From Thermoplasmatota archaeon (lineage in GTDB: Archaea; Thermoplasmatota; JAKEGO01), in contig JANQNK010000006.1 in the NCBI GenBank assembly GCA_028279595.1, positions 62,001 through 126,000 of the forward strand: 64,000 nucleotides of DNA, given 5' to 3'. Shown here in pieces: positions 44,801 through 50,452 of this stretch. Both the position numbers and the translations under genes were made by a program. Each line of letters starts with the position of its first letter. Within the stretch, counting starts at the first letter, position 1. The notes under the pieces were generated by a model, which saw only the letters and a list, made by a program, of their open reading frames with translations, searched no databases and was not told where the DNA came from.

Positions 44801-46407
44801 CGACCTGGTCCTACGACTCGCTCGAGCTGAACAACTCCGGCTGGCACTCCATCGAGTGGACCGTCATCGACCGCGTAGGCAACGCGCAGATGATGACCTA
44901 CGAGGTGTACAGGCCAGCGGTCAACTCGTCCGGTGTATGGATGTGGCGTCTGGCAGACGGCGGCATCCTCAACCTGACGACGATCGCGCCGTACTTCCTG
45001 TGGATGCAGGTGGACCTGGTGCTTCCGACCGACTACATCTGGGTGGCGATCGAGCGGTTCTTCGAGAACCCGATCTCCAACGACCCGTGGAACCTGACGA
45101 ACTTCCACTTCATGACGATCGAAGTGGATGACAACGACCTGCTGGTCGGGGCGAACCTCGAGTTCTACTACACGCAGCAACAGCTCCGGAACAACAATCT
45201 GACGGAGGACGACCTGCTCGGACTCGGCTTCTTCAACGAGACGTCCGGAGAATGGGAGCTCTATCCCGACACCGGCGTGCACGACTTCGTGCCGTACAGA
45301 CGCATACCGGGACGTACCCAGATACACGAGTATCAGGGCTACCTGTGGGCCGACATGATCCCGCACTTCTCGCTGATCAGCGGCCTCGGACAGAGCTACA
45401 AGGTCGAGCTACTCGGCAACACTACCCAGACCGCTGACATCTTTGACGACGTGAACGACGAGGGTGCGGACTTCTGGGTGGAGTACACCATCGTCGTGAG
45501 CAACGAGGGAACGGAGAACGACGACTTCAGGCTGAGCGCAACAGGACCTCTCGGCTGGAAGCTCTTCCTCGACGGAGACCGCGACCCGCAGGGCTGGGAC
45601 GACCACGAGACCGACACAACCATCGAGAACCTCGGATGGGGCGAGTCCATCGAGTGGACCCTCACCGCGCACATATACGACACGGACCTGAACGTAGACT
45701 CCTGGCCTCTCAGCGGTGACACCGCCGAGCCGGGTCGGACCTACTACATAGACATCGAGGTCGAGTCGCTGACCGATCCAGGAACGTCGTACGACTCGAT
45801 GGTGATCGACGCTGTGATCCGCAGGCCTGACCTCGGAGTGAACCTCGTGACGTCCACCAATCCGGGCGCATGGATACTGACGAATGCCGAGATCGACCTG
45901 TACGCCTTCGTCCACAACTACGGCAACTGGACGACCTCCGCGAGCTACGACGGTTACATCGACCCATGGGTATGGGACGAGGACGAGTCAAGATGGCTCG
46001 AGGACGTCACCATCGAGGCCGCGACCACCGAGGACATAATCGTGGTCTTCGAGTACGAGTCCGACGCGACCTGGGTGCCGATCGACTACGTGGCTGTCTC
46101 GCACGAGGACATCGGTCCCGGAGACACCGTCGTGGTGGCAGCCCACACCTTCAGGGTGCCGGGCGGATTCGAGGCCGGAGACGATGTGACCATGAGGGCG
46201 AGGATCCTCTACAACGGCGACGAGTACAGGCCGGTGGACGAGTTCGACGAGGAGATCCATCCGAACATCGACGAGGCGAGCCACGAGGTCGTCGGAAGGA
46301 AGCAAGGTTCGACAGGCTTCATGCCAGGCGTCGCAGCGCTGACAATGGCCGCGATCACGATCGCAGCCGTGGTCTACCTCTACAGGAAGAGGGAAGAAGA
46401 GCTGTGA
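29857..46407 (+). CDS. Giant modular cell-surface protein (about 5,516 aa)
   Basis: One uninterrupted frame of 5,517 codons. Parts in order: signal peptide (residues 1-32); beta-helix region with at least two NosD-like helices (33 to about 955); six 95-residue OmpL47-like modules (956-1538); Ig-like 'WSESS' modules (1539-1886), one 'VLITD' module (1887-1998) and four more WSESS modules (1999-2452); thirteen VLITD modules (2453-3878); one OmpL47-like module (3879-3968); eight WSESS modules (3969-4918); a variant module (4919-5022); a C-terminal stalk (5023-5486) with an FYYTQQQL…HFSLISG unit and two beta-sandwich domains; and a membrane anchor with a basic end (MPGVAALTMAAITIAAVVYL, then YRKREEEL). 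It is highly acidic, with very few K and R and many N-x-S/T sequons. A fibrous adhesin or S-layer-like stalk is likely; no enzyme motif was seen. Confidence 0.88.
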   Translation: MQRIVVGASRMLALVIVGVAVLLAISMVATGANYVVDDDSGTWRDYATVGEAITAASDGDTIDVYEGTYNEDLAIAEELTFTGNGTGTIINGDHDITSGSVYFSMINFTNTSPTDYTIVVDASGGNIDVLEWEDCYFVLGGYAGIHLGGDTGTTNTISNVLISNTEFWGPASKAANPFKTGGTFATPGLGVAIDDLDFVENSVVRCSIPILLEDNNVNDVLMDDNTFTGTDGIIYIYGDSSPTGVLSNFVFTNNEIDDTNSYGVAVGYPNGTFSASNLGTGNMVNMNNIDVAGAYGIGGLSNFMGGTLDGSSNWWGATDGPSGYGSGSGTPITDGVMYNPYYTEMVGNVTNTLVIDFTKSRTVNGFTGTIDSISIPTGQTGTIMNSDITLAGGLDIDGTLIISDSTIRVGDTIYVDGMWVFEDSKNTLYAQDIVINATTYWNNSNIVMDCVNDGDYAINVTSTGSLYVNDDTVITANLTNREYNFWVWDGATFEVRDSTISEVGYVGGENPYNLSVYIEADDVVLINNTFENNWWGPVFASGADDGVIYHNRLFGEQFDALDYGSNNDWDYNNWSTYAGSDSDGDHIGDSAFAIGGLSLSTDDHPLMDPIHSWIWVNGSFGSEGPVWYDTINEGYRAVLPGMGIYVYNGTYDEQLTITKDGITLQGRSTTDTIIQPTAAVVAGTYDIEIDVSNVTIFGFLLDFNGATDSRQGNAIVVSDFGGPVARNVMIRDNVIYSGDTSQAIQTGKDADIGGLVIRDNIIYCDWDNLGEGVYINPWNGTGNVTIYMNEIYGYLFSGISIEASNVNAAFNTIDSNTTAGFYGIRVIDLYASPTTKTGIIIDNNTISNCGDGIRLGTTTDEDSDMTVTITSNDIQDCDDGIDVRYGINANSVANWNSIYNNNNYNVNSMGITVLDADFNYWGATDEPTIAATFSDMNDLDYSPWYDATFTTLYYADTADPVTTLTVGTPSTGAGPYYVTDATDLNLSATDGNGTGVDEIYYRIWYNADPWSGWLTYSGDFQLSGECTHHVEFYAEDNIGNTEMVQNETFYVDLTAPTTTETIGSPSSGTWITSSTSISYAATDAGCNGGVGLDEIYYNHWYGGTWDGYVTYSGAITLAGEGTHHILVYADDLLANSETPTNYTYTLDDTAPVTTNTVGTPNSGMYVTSATTFTLGATDTGGVGVATTEYRVYNGATWTGWTTYAAPFTLPGIDGTYFIEFNSTDLVANAESTNNETYIVDDTDPVSVKYVGTPRNGTMGMWVNQSTVFNFTANDTGAGIDEIYYRIWTGGDPWGSWNTYSGNWTFGEDCFHIIEWYAEDLVGNVEATQNQTHYVDSEGPWSYIWVGEPSFRFNVTTSTVFNLTAFDNGCNFGVGGEMIMYRLWHNGSWGSGWMTYSGNFSLSEWGMYIIEWYSYDELGNIDWVFDYNNQTYYVDDSAPGTTIALGTPNYYDGADYWVNDTTTIGFTIDDGTGVGLNATWYRIWYGSDPWSSWTNHTAAGDFMLGLGDGMYHIEFFSTDLIGNNESSTNFTVYVDSVAPSISISDITEQRYDFGNGTRVPSIYLYTPGTATVYYGDDMTAEQLFYINGTASDANSGFQEVTYSTLLGDTPATDTSSPWSATYGAEATDADGTITITAYDNLDQMTQVTVTVTQDTTDPTITDGDWSESSTFLWVDLTNDTTDNSIAYNTNGMTGTYIGTLALDINDDVQLDRGQYSVAVGWIGAPWQFFSGVSTTTNVQYQFNSGDTWNATISVFIYDKVNNYQGQTGVYAIYRDTFDPRVRVTSISESSIYLHSPDTSTLVFGDGMGSEQSFTINGVASDPFSGLANVSFSSYAGDSPSDTAVSPWAAVYGVDNADVAGVINITAYDNMGNTKMINVTTIRDTDAPSISSVLITDLTLGSTTYVADGDDIQVTATITDANQAYMTTSDITADLWMFGGGNGVNPDWYNPTTGEAHWNLSSVTCSVSDGLNTVWVNATDIVAHTATMGSDDITADNSNPIIAVTSITEWPGSAYLYSPDLANIYFGDDMGSEQDFWINGTVSDGGSGIKAITFSSLLGESPANQTSTPWAVMYGAESTDVGGTITITVIDNTDNTAQVTVTVTQDATNPSFDDGDWSDASSNLYVDLTDDTSDNMIYYSQLMAGTDSGTLTFAVSDNVELYELVYDTGVGDDGDDLLSGASATPTVVYGFDSADTFSSTLTMVLTDAVGNSVTDSTTWEIVLDTTAPATAITAITETSPYLWAPDLATLYFGDDMASAQSFDIDGTAVDASSGLDTVTYSTLLGDSPGADTTSPWSATYDATFTDTGGTISITATDMVGNNVVLSVTVTQDTTAPSIDDGDWSESSLYLWVNTTDDTTDNTIYYGDDMTGTEIGTLTLDLSDAIGLQNITYMWGVGHDGNETLTGTSDTISVDYDFESTDTWTGTLTITSWDMVDNVVTDVLTWDIMRDVTAPVVSNVVILDLNYTNPNWTADDRSVQVTATVTGADYMGGGMIQANLTGLGGAVDAAPDNYWFGNNTAIWYVDPTTCDPSNGNVTIDVHAWDYVYNYHMDNDTIRSDNTGPQISSVLITDITDFATDFTSDGHQMLVEVTIVDAFVDQIPVTSITADLTDLGGNVSDNPNTWLPGLGYASWAFSPSLCTPSDGIVTVWVNVTDAANNTADQANDTIRSDNSAPTISSVYIYDQTNGRDDYVKDGDDVQITATITDTWMSFMDTSMIEANLSEIGYGWHVAPDFYNTVTGMTYWNITNVNVTDATSTVTVDARDFIFNFATQQSDDIIGDVTAPTIEMVVITDTTLGLTNYSTDGDDVQITVYVNDTNQADITTSMITADLTGFSLGAAVNPDGYGTGSGMAYWNLTSVSYLAEGTVTVDVDAADPAGNAGTQASGSIIADNTAPTIGSPSITDTTISSTMFVKNGDNAMILAWINDTNMLNITADTTGLDFFGTQWDTPTWRNAVTGKTIWNITGTTCNPSDADITVTWRVYDQAMHLTTVTDTITADNTGPSIAAVYIYDQTLGRDDYAKTGDDIQVTAYVNDTWQAYITASDITADLAGLGGGLFTNPDYYDTVSGLCIWNITPATVTPGIVTVSVDALDDVGNAGAQQTDTIIGDNTAPTIQAVTITDTTLMQTNFTTDGNDIQITAYINDTYQFDITTSMITADLTGFSLGAAVNPDGYGTGSGMAYWNLTAVTCSPSDGTINVDVDAVDPAGNAGTQSSGSIVADNTAVTIEMLEATDTTQSTTLYIVNGENVAVFAYVNETNLMNVTADMTGFGGGMWDAPDFHNTGTGVAWWNITGVSLSPSDGVITVTVTAYDQVYAMTVDTDTIIADNTGPTIEAVTITNNNTGSTQFVTQGINVTVTAFINDTNQVSITTSEITADLTNLGGVLFQNPDMYNTGTGVATWYVNNIATLPFEGLVTITVDAEDFMGSTGIQASGTTTADNGPPSINWTAIEDQTLSSMTWTKDGDTMRLNVTVFDGSLSFMTTADIWADLTVWGLAANTTADTFNNVTGDAEWVFSSVASTPADGVVTTWVYCRDIGGNFANATWVNITADNTDPSISGELITDETSSRTDFITDGDDVSVYAMISDLNFLNTTADMTGFGGGMWDTPTFRNAGTGVTWWNISGISATPTDGMIYVNISAYDSVLNLVVVMETIMVDTTAPVIASVLITDTTVPHTTYVKDGDDVQVTATITDMFQSYMDTSLISADLTGFGLGAAVAPDYYDTMTGMTYWNLTSVTCTPSDGTITVAVDADDFNDNSATQMSDDIVADNTPPVITSVLITDTTISSTSWVVDGHDVQVTANILPTDNLTVTADLTELGGGAAVAPSYYDLGTGDAYWNMTSVTCTPSDGVITVTVDAADFVGHTDSDTDTITSDNTAPTLSITVGSPSFGTLPTYVTDATDFTLTAGDTGSGIATTEYYVDATPWNTYVGAFNVLTEGAHTIYYRTTDNAGWVTSGSLDIFVDLTAPSASGAWSETSIYLFVDVSGTLWFGDAMGGSAMFPVLSGTAADAGSGLASVTFSTEFGDTPTNSGTLAAWSTGGYGIDSTDTDTDSPAQVTITDNVGHTTVLDFAYAEDNTAPMIDDGDFVAGGGHLYVDTTDDTSDNTIYYGDDMTGSELGWLITAISDNIGLASMEFQTAVGHDGNHVFPTAPVGFSPWVNYSFENTDTFSGALNLSVTDVVGNNYYDATTWSIIRDTSAPTIWDGDWSESSSDLYVDTTSEFTDNTIMYGSSMTSTEYGTLTFGFEDNVQLAGATYTVAVGNDGDDTFSGTNVTETVVYGFDSTDTFTGFITVTVTDAVGNSLAVGSEWQITRDVTAPTINTGEWAGPDVGIYIDSGLDKMWFGDSMTSALRVWINGTATDTSAVERVEFTTEPNLASSPSTHWINGTGTVDWYGMYTVDQTSSATTEETATVTVYDIVGNYATANFTYQEDTEAPTYSGVMWVEGANPNAFPLPDSDYLFVDGVDTLWFSDEMPGIEYASIYAQVEDNFLIEKAAYSDEPNLADSPSDEFMYTNSTFLVASRYGFSDTSDDGDGEITVTLTDVVGNFVEFTMDYDWDPIAPQIHDMYWAESSSYLYIDGSDTLWFGDGMFPNVDFADMFGNVSDNVMLDYAEYSEEPTIARSPGDGQAPAIDEIFIFSYDREDIWTEYGFDSSSSNGDRHINVTVYDKVGNYAEGALWFERDVSAPVFANETWMEDSSYLWIDGDGDLWFGDDMMMEETGTVYGEITENAELFMIEFSSEGNLASSPTAIMTMGTTYTFMEDYGFDASSTIGDGMVVVTAYDQVNNTNFIVLDYGTDFRAPNLNNTEWEENNAFMHIDGSGTLWFSNAMQVSQIAYIEGEIWDNLAFGMVTFSDETGSFVEHYLPYMEGMTGEDEFDTEYEFNTTAIDTDSPVTVTLADAVNNTATATLTYSLDATAPMANITSMMNYDVLNDTHAAVTQDLAGWYWTISGVGFDAGSGIDTIELSIDGGAAVTATNGGGWATWSYDSLELNNSGWHSIEWTVIDRVGNAQMMTYEVYRPAVNSSGVWMWRLADGGILNLTTIAPYFLWMQVDLVLPTDYIWVAIERFFENPISNDPWNLTNFHFMTIEVDDNDLLVGANLEFYYTQQQLRNNNLTEDDLLGLGFFNETSGEWELYPDTGVHDFVPYRRIPGRTQIHEYQGYLWADMIPHFSLISGLGQSYKVELLGNTTQTADIFDDVNDEGADFWVEYTIVVSNEGTENDDFRLSATGPLGWKLFLDGDRDPQGWDDHETDTTIENLGWGESIEWTLTAHIYDTDLNVDSWPLSGDTAEPGRTYYIDIEVESLTDPGTSYDSMVIDAVIRRPDLGVNLVTSTNPGAWILTNAEIDLYAFVHNYGNWTTSASYDGYIDPWVWDEDESRWLEDVTIEAATTEDIIVVFEYESDATWVPIDYVAVSHEDIGPGDTVVVAAHTFRVPGGFEAGDDVTMRARILYNGDEYRPVDEFDEEIHPNIDEASHEVVGRKQGSTGFMPGVAALTMAAITIAAVVYLYRKREEEL
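32722..34470 (+). repeat. Six tandem OmpL47-like modules inside the giant gene
   Basis: Six copies of about 95 codons follow the pattern TVGTPxxG…W/YVTxxT…DEIYYRIW…WxxWxTYSGxFxLSGEGTHxIEYYAxDxxGNxExxxNxTxYVDxTAP. A seventh copy lies apart at 41491-41760. Four of the seven carry one cysteine (ECTHH, AGCNGG, EDCFH, NGCNFG). Confidence 0.8.
34471..35515 (+). repeat. WSESS-type Ig-like modules, first block
   Basis: Three modules share the pattern DGDWSESSxYLWVDTTDDTTDNTIYYGDDMTG, an SSxSPW or GxDGDDTxSG middle and a VTVTxDTTAP linker. Four more follow at 35851-37212 after one VLITD module, and eight at 41761-44610. Confidence 0.75.
37213..41490 (+). repeat. Thirteen tandem VLITD-type modules with three-module higher-order repeat
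   Basis: Thirteen modules of about 330 bp run head to tail, and a fourteenth lies at 35516-35850. Consensus features are VLITDTTxxxTxxVxDGDDVQVTATITD, then ITADLTGxGxG…PDYY…GxAYWNLTSVTCTPSDGxITV and ADNTAPTI. Module starts three apart are spaced 984-990 bp and are more alike than neighbours, so units of three were duplicated together. Confidence 0.8.
41761..44610 (+). repeat. WSESS-type Ig-like modules, C-proximal block of eight
   Basis: Eight modules carry variants of SSSYLYIDGSDTLWFGDxM, then EFSxEPNLASSPxx and a VTVYDxVGNY strand, each closed by an APT/APV linker. These are more diverged from each other than the VLITD array. Confidence 0.7.
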
Positions 46408-46437
46408 GGGTCGGTGAAGCACACCCGAACGGAAACC

Positions 46438-46475
46438 GAGGAGGATATCGATCCTCCTCACCCCCCCTTTTTTTC
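46438..46475 (+). terminator. Terminator after the giant gene
   Basis: A 6-bp stem GAGGAT/ATCCTC with an ATCG loop (46441-46456) is followed by C7 and T7 tracts. It lies about 35 bp past the stop codon. Confidence 0.6.
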
Positions 46476-46548
46476 ATTTCAATTTCCTTCTACAGACCAC
46501 TCTGTAAGGATGTAGGTGTTCAACGCTCCCCGGTAGAAATGGTTGGTT

Positions 46549-47070
46549 CTAGGTGTTCTCCATCAGCCAATCAAGCCACCAGATCGGCTCCGTGGTCTCT
46601 CCTGCGACTATACCCTCCACGAGGTCGGCGACCTCATTCTCCGTACGGTCTGTGGTGTCGATCTGCTCCACACGAGAATCATTGTCGAAGGATTCGACGG
46701 CGATGATCGAGAGCGCCTCTGCCCAAACGTTCTCGTCGATCTTCTCCTCTGAATACTCACGCGTGGAAAGCCTTGCCTTCAGCTCGTCCGGCTCGCACCT
46801 CAGACAGATGACGAGGTCGCAGTGGAGCTCGTGGGACCAATGCCCCTCCATGATGACATTTCCAAGCAGGTCCTTCTCCGCTAGAGCATCCTTGAGAGCG
46901 TCGATGTCCACCTCCCAGGAGTCCCTCTCCTCATCGTAGTCAGTTCGGGCACCCGACCTCTGTGCAAGTTCATTGAGGTCAATGATGGAATAGCCCCTTG
47001 ACTCCATGAGTCGTGACGTGGCTGTCTTGCCGGTCCCGGGGGTCCCTGTGAGGGCAATGACGAGCGTCAT
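46549..47070 (-). CDS. AK6/Fap7-type adenylate kinase
   Basis: A 173-residue P-loop kinase. Walker A is GTPGTGKT at residues 9-16, the broken-up lid is TREYSEEKIDENVWAEAL, and the IDTTDRTENEVAD segment near the end is typical of archaeal and eukaryotic AK6/Fap7. It transfers phosphate between ATP and AMP. In eukaryotes and archaea it also helps the last step of small-subunit maturation with uS11, a role inferred here by family. It is separated from the upstream ATPase subunit D gene by 40 bp. Confidence 0.92.
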   Translation of the reverse strand: MTLVIALTGTPGTGKTATSRLMESRGYSIIDLNELAQRSGARTDYDEERDSWEVDIDALKDALAEKDLLGNVIMEGHWSHELHCDLVICLRCEPDELKARLSTREYSEEKIDENVWAEALSIIAVESFDNDSRVEQIDTTDRTENEVADLVEGIVAGETTEPIWWLDWLMENT

Positions 47071-47110
47071 CGCTCACCGAATGGCCTGGAGTACTAATAA
47101 GAACGTGGGC

Positions 47111-47755
47111 TCACTGCGTTTCCATCTTCGCTCGTTTCTCGAAGAGGGCCTTCATCCGCTTCCTTCTGAAGAAGTCCTCCCTTTCCATCTCCTCGAGGTG
47201 CGACTCGATGGACCGCTCCACCGCCCGGAGCCTCGGGATGAAGACATGCTCGAGGGCGTTGACGCGCCTCTTGGTCTTCTCTATCTCCCGTCCCAGCAAT
47301 CCGATGGACTGCTCGACCTCCGCGAGCGCCACGAGGTCCTCCATCAGGTTCGACATGTCCGCTGCTGCCGTCTCCGTGCTCATGTCCGACGACACGAGCG
47401 AAACAGGTCCCCGTTCGCCGACCTCGCGCTGGACGACCTGCGGGATCCTGATACCCATCACAGAGGTCGCTCTCACGTCCAGTTCGTGCCTGTCGGGCAT
47501 CGAATGGAGGAGGCCGCGTATCTTCGAGTCCCCCATTGACATCCTGGCAGTGGTGACATTGCCGTACACGCCGTCCAATCCGGAAATCAGATCGGTCCGC
47601 ATGCCCTTGCGACGCTCCACAAGGTCGAAGAACTGGACTATGAGGGCGTCGCGCTTCTCGCTGAGGAGTTCGTGCCCCTTCTCTGCCAGTGCGCGCTTCT
47701 TCCTCGTGACGATGAGCTCCATTCGGGTCGGCTTGACCCCTTCGATGACGGCCAT
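47111..47755 (-). CDS. atpD: A/V-type ATP synthase subunit D
   Basis: The 214-residue protein has the diagnostic N terminus of the central-shaft subunit: VKPTRMELIVTRKKRALAEKGHELLSEKRD, followed by a long coiled coil. The C-terminal helix (TKRRVNALEHVFIPRLRAVERSIESHLEEMEREDFFRRKRMK) is equally typical. It forms the rotor axle between the A3B3 head and the membrane ring. The rest of the ATPase operon is not in this window. A TATA box just upstream of the ATG implies independent, probably leaderless transcription. Confidence 0.95.
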   Translation of the reverse strand: MAVIEGVKPTRMELIVTRKKRALAEKGHELLSEKRDALIVQFFDLVERRKGMRTDLISGLDGVYGNVTTARMSMGDSKIRGLLHSMPDRHELDVRATSVMGIRIPQVVQREVGERGPVSLVSSDMSTETAAADMSNLMEDLVALAEVEQSIGLLGREIEKTKRRVNALEHVFIPRLRAVERSIESHLEEMEREDFFRRKRMKALFEKRAKMETQ

Positions 47756-47776
47756 CGGCTCGGAGAGAGTGTTTCT

Positions 47777-47788
47777 GCTTTAAATATG
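47777..47788 (-). promoter_or_regulatory. TATA box for atpD
   Basis: CATATTTAAAGC on the minus strand puts transcription start next to the ATG read from 47755. Confidence 0.5.
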
Positions 47789-47852
47789 TAGCCACAGGGT
47801 AGGCTGAATCGATGGGTCCGTGGTCGATGGGTATGTCTACGTGGTCCGATTC

Positions 47853-49577
47853 CTACATTCCCCAGTATGAGGAGTCCTTACGCTTGATCTCGATGATCTT
47901 CTCGAGGGTCTCCTCCTCGTCGTAGCTGAGATCGATCTTCCTCAGCTCCTTGACGTGGTGCTCGGGTATGTCGACGTACAGGACGTCCTCTATCTTGATC
48001 TGACGTCCGCACGTCACACCATCTATGGCAATTGCGACCTCATCGCCTGCGCCGGCCTTTTGCAGAGTCTGATCGCCCGATCGGATGCTTCTGATGAGGC
48101 CCGCTGAACGCCCGTCCTCGCGCATCAGGCGCAATCCCGGTCTCAGGGTGCCTGCGAGGATCCTAACGCCCACTATGGCGGGCTTGCTCAGTCTGAAGAA
48201 ACAGTCCGGCAGCAGCAGCACCTTGGCTGGATATGCTATCGCGATGCGTGAGTCCTCGTCAAGCTGTTTCGTGACGATCTCCTTCCACTCCAGGTAGTCC
48301 TCTATCAGCTTGTAGATGACGTTCCCGTCGATGATCTTGACGCCGGTGCTTTCCGCCGTCTCCACAGCGTCCTGTGTCGTACCGACGTTGAATGAGAGGA
48401 TCACCTTCTCCAGGGGGTCGGGCCGGGCCGATACCTCCATGACGTCGCTCCGTGAGACAGGTCCGATGCATGTCCTGAGGATCGGGACCTCGCTCTCCCT
48501 GCACTCGAACTGGAGCGCCTCGAGGGAGCCCAGTGTGTCGGCCTTGATGGTAACACCCTCCGTTCCGGCTTCGAAGCATGACTCGAAACATAGTTCCTCG
48601 CCCTCGTTACCCTCCACGACCTTTATCGGTGATCCGGCGACGACCGCTCCCAGGTCCGGGGCCAGTACCTTGACTCCCGCGGCCGCGCTGATCTCGTCCG
48701 CCTGAAGGAACTTGTCCCTCGGGTCCCGGATCTCATCGAGCGCTTTCGGCTTCAGGATGGCCTTCACACGGGTGAATACCGGGGTTTCGATACCGCCTAT
48801 GGCGATGTCGTCGCCCTTGCGGAGCATCCCCTTGTAGAGGATGACGTCGATGGTGGTCCCCAGACCCACCTCCTCCTTGACCTCGAGGACGGTACCCTCT
48901 CCTGGGCCGCTGTCCTCCTCGATGGTGTCTCCCAGGAACCTCTGCGACAGTCCGATGAGCATCATGAGCAGGTCTGGAATTCCCTCGCCGTGCTTCGCCG
49001 ACATCGGAATGATGGCGAAGTTCTTGGTGAAGTCCTCGATCCTGTCGAAACGGTCGGCATTGATGTCATGCTCGTAGAGCTTCCCGATGATGTCCAGGAT
49101 GCGCTGCTCTAGGGCAGTTTGAACGAAATCAGGTTGTGAATCGTGGGCAGGCAGGAACGCCCCGCCCTTTCCGCGCCACCCGGAGATACGATCGACCTTG
49201 TTGGCCGCGATCACGAACGGCGTCTTGTGGCGTTTCAGGATCTCGATCGATTCGATGGTCTGTGGCTTGATCCCCTCGACGACGTCGATCATAAGGACCG
49301 CCAGGTCTGCGAGACCGCCTCCTCGCGCACGCATGCTCGTGAACGCGCGGTGTCCTGGAGTATCGATGAAGAGGAGTCCGGGGATGCGGACCTTGTCCTC
49401 GTTGAACATCTTGCCGCAGATGTCCTTGATCGTCTCTATGGGGACCTCCGTCGCACCGATGTGTTGCGTAATAAGACCGGCCTCTCGGGCGGCGACCGAC
49501 GTACCTCTGACATAGTCCAGTAGGGTCGTCTTACCATGGTCCACGTGGCCTAGGACGCTCACTATCGGCTGCCTCAC
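47853..49577 (-). CDS. infB: Translation initiation factor aIF5B (IF-2)
   Basis: A 574-residue translational GTPase of the aIF5B type. It has G1 GHVDHGKTT (residues 10-18), G3 DTPGHRAF, G4 NKVD and G5 SAKHGEGI, followed by the domain II-IV barrels (LGTTIDVILYKGMLRKGDDIAIGG and VTIKADTLGSLEAL). It promotes joining of ribosomal subunits and initiator-tRNA positioning. The intein found in some archaeal homologues is absent. It is the last gene of the L7Ae-S28e-L24e-ndk-infB operon. Confidence 0.95.
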   Translation of the reverse strand: MRQPIVSVLGHVDHGKTTLLDYVRGTSVAAREAGLITQHIGATEVPIETIKDICGKMFNEDKVRIPGLLFIDTPGHRAFTSMRARGGGLADLAVLMIDVVEGIKPQTIESIEILKRHKTPFVIAANKVDRISGWRGKGGAFLPAHDSQPDFVQTALEQRILDIIGKLYEHDINADRFDRIEDFTKNFAIIPMSAKHGEGIPDLLMMLIGLSQRFLGDTIEEDSGPGEGTVLEVKEEVGLGTTIDVILYKGMLRKGDDIAIGGIETPVFTRVKAILKPKALDEIRDPRDKFLQADEISAAAGVKVLAPDLGAVVAGSPIKVVEGNEGEELCFESCFEAGTEGVTIKADTLGSLEALQFECRESEVPILRTCIGPVSRSDVMEVSARPDPLEKVILSFNVGTTQDAVETAESTGVKIIDGNVIYKLIEDYLEWKEIVTKQLDEDSRIAIAYPAKVLLLPDCFFRLSKPAIVGVRILAGTLRPGLRLMREDGRSAGLIRSIRSGDQTLQKAGAGDEVAIAIDGVTCGRQIKIEDVLYVDIPEHHVKELRKIDLSYDEEETLEKIIEIKRKDSSYWGM

Positions 49578-49592
49578 GGCCGTGAGATCACC

Positions 49593-50042
49593 TCACTCGT
49601 ATAGCCATTGCCTGTCCGAGGTGTCGTACCCGAGGATCTCGTCGTCGTCGAAGAAGAGGCCCAGTTCCCTGACGGCGAACTCGTCCGAGTCCGACGCGTG
49701 GACGACGTTCCGTCCGATCTCCATCGCCAGGTCGCCCCTGATCGTACCGGGGCTGGCCTCCTTAGGGTCGGTCGCGCCGACGATGTTCCGGACGATGCCG
49801 ACCGCACCGTCCCCCTCGACGGCCATTGCCACCGACGGACCTGACGTGATGTATTCCATCAGGGGTCCGTAGAACGGCTTCTCGCGGTGCATCTCGTAGT
49901 GCGTTCCCGCGAGCTGTTCGTCGATGTGGAGCATCTTCATTCCGGCGATGGTCAGCCCCTTCGATTCGAAGCGGGCGACTATCTCGCCTATCAATCCTCT
50001 CGCGACTCCATCGGGCTTGATCATGACGAAGGTCCGGTCCAT
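49593..50042 (-). CDS. ndk: Nucleoside diphosphate kinase
   Basis: From the ATG read at 50042 the product is 149 residues, the normal NDK length, starting MDRTFVMIKPDGVARGLIGE. It has the catalytic histidine motif NVVHASDSDEFAVRELGLFF, with His in NxxHASDS, and the substrate-binding HREKPFYGPLMEYITSGP. It balances NTP pools. An in-frame extension to 50126 overlaps L24e and is rejected; a GTGA ribosome-binding site precedes the chosen start. Confidence 0.95.
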   Translation of the reverse strand: MDRTFVMIKPDGVARGLIGEIVARFESKGLTIAGMKMLHIDEQLAGTHYEMHREKPFYGPLMEYITSGPSVAMAVEGDGAVGIVRNIVGATDPKEASPGTIRGDLAMEIGRNVVHASDSDEFAVRELGLFFDDDEILGYDTSDRQWLYE

Positions 50043-50053
50043 TGGGTTCACGC

Positions 50054-50233
50054 TCACTTCTGGAACTTCTGAGACCAGCGGGTCCTCCTCGGGACGCGCT
50101 TGAGCTCTATGAGGTTCTTGTAGCACTTCTTCGAACAGAAGTTGAACACGGAACCGTCACGCTTCACGAACATCCTGCCGGTGCCTGGCTCTATCTGCCT
50201 TCCGCAGAAGGAACAGCTGTGTGCTTCTGGCAT
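50054..50233 (-). CDS. rpl24e: Ribosomal protein L24e
   Basis: Reading the minus strand from the ATG at 50233 gives 59 residues, starting MPEAHSCSFCGRQIEPGTGR. It has the zinc-binding cysteines CSFC (7 and 10) and CSKKC (33 and 37), the GRMFVKRDGSVFNFCSKKC block, and a basic tail (RVPRRTRWSQKFQK). Length and pattern are those of archaeal L24e. It lies between S28e and ndk in the standard archaeal order. Confidence 0.95.
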   Translation of the reverse strand: MPEAHSCSFCGRQIEPGTGRMFVKRDGSVFNFCSKKCYKNLIELKRVPRRTRWSQKFQK

Positions 50234-50239
50234 CCTGGA

Positions 50240-50446
50240 TCACCTCACGTTCAGCTTCTTTGCCTCGCGGGCGGTCTCCCTGAGCATCAGGATGTCACCG
50301 ATGAGCACCGGGCCCGACACGTTCCGAGTGATGATGCGGCCCTTGTCGCGTCCGTCGAGGACGCGCACCTTGACCTGTCTGGCCTCTCCGGCCATCCCCG
50401 TCCTTCCAAGGATCTCGAGGACCTCTGCCGGGAATCCTTCCTCCAT
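50240..50446 (-). CDS. rps28e: Ribosomal protein S28e
   Basis: A 68-residue OB-fold protein with the family pattern [41 protein letters not shown], then [16 protein letters not shown]. This is the normal archaeal length. It sits 6 bp upstream of L24e and 6 bp downstream of L7Ae. Confidence 0.95.
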   Translation of the reverse strand: MEEGFPAEVLEILGRTGMAGEARQVKVRVLDGRDKGRIITRNVSGPVLIGDILMLRETAREAKKLNVR

Positions 50447-50452
50447 CCATCA

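Noticed and set aside
47853..49577. Possible intein in infB
   Set aside because: GTPase motifs G1-G5 are contiguous and the length (574 aa) is normal for aIF5B without insertion.
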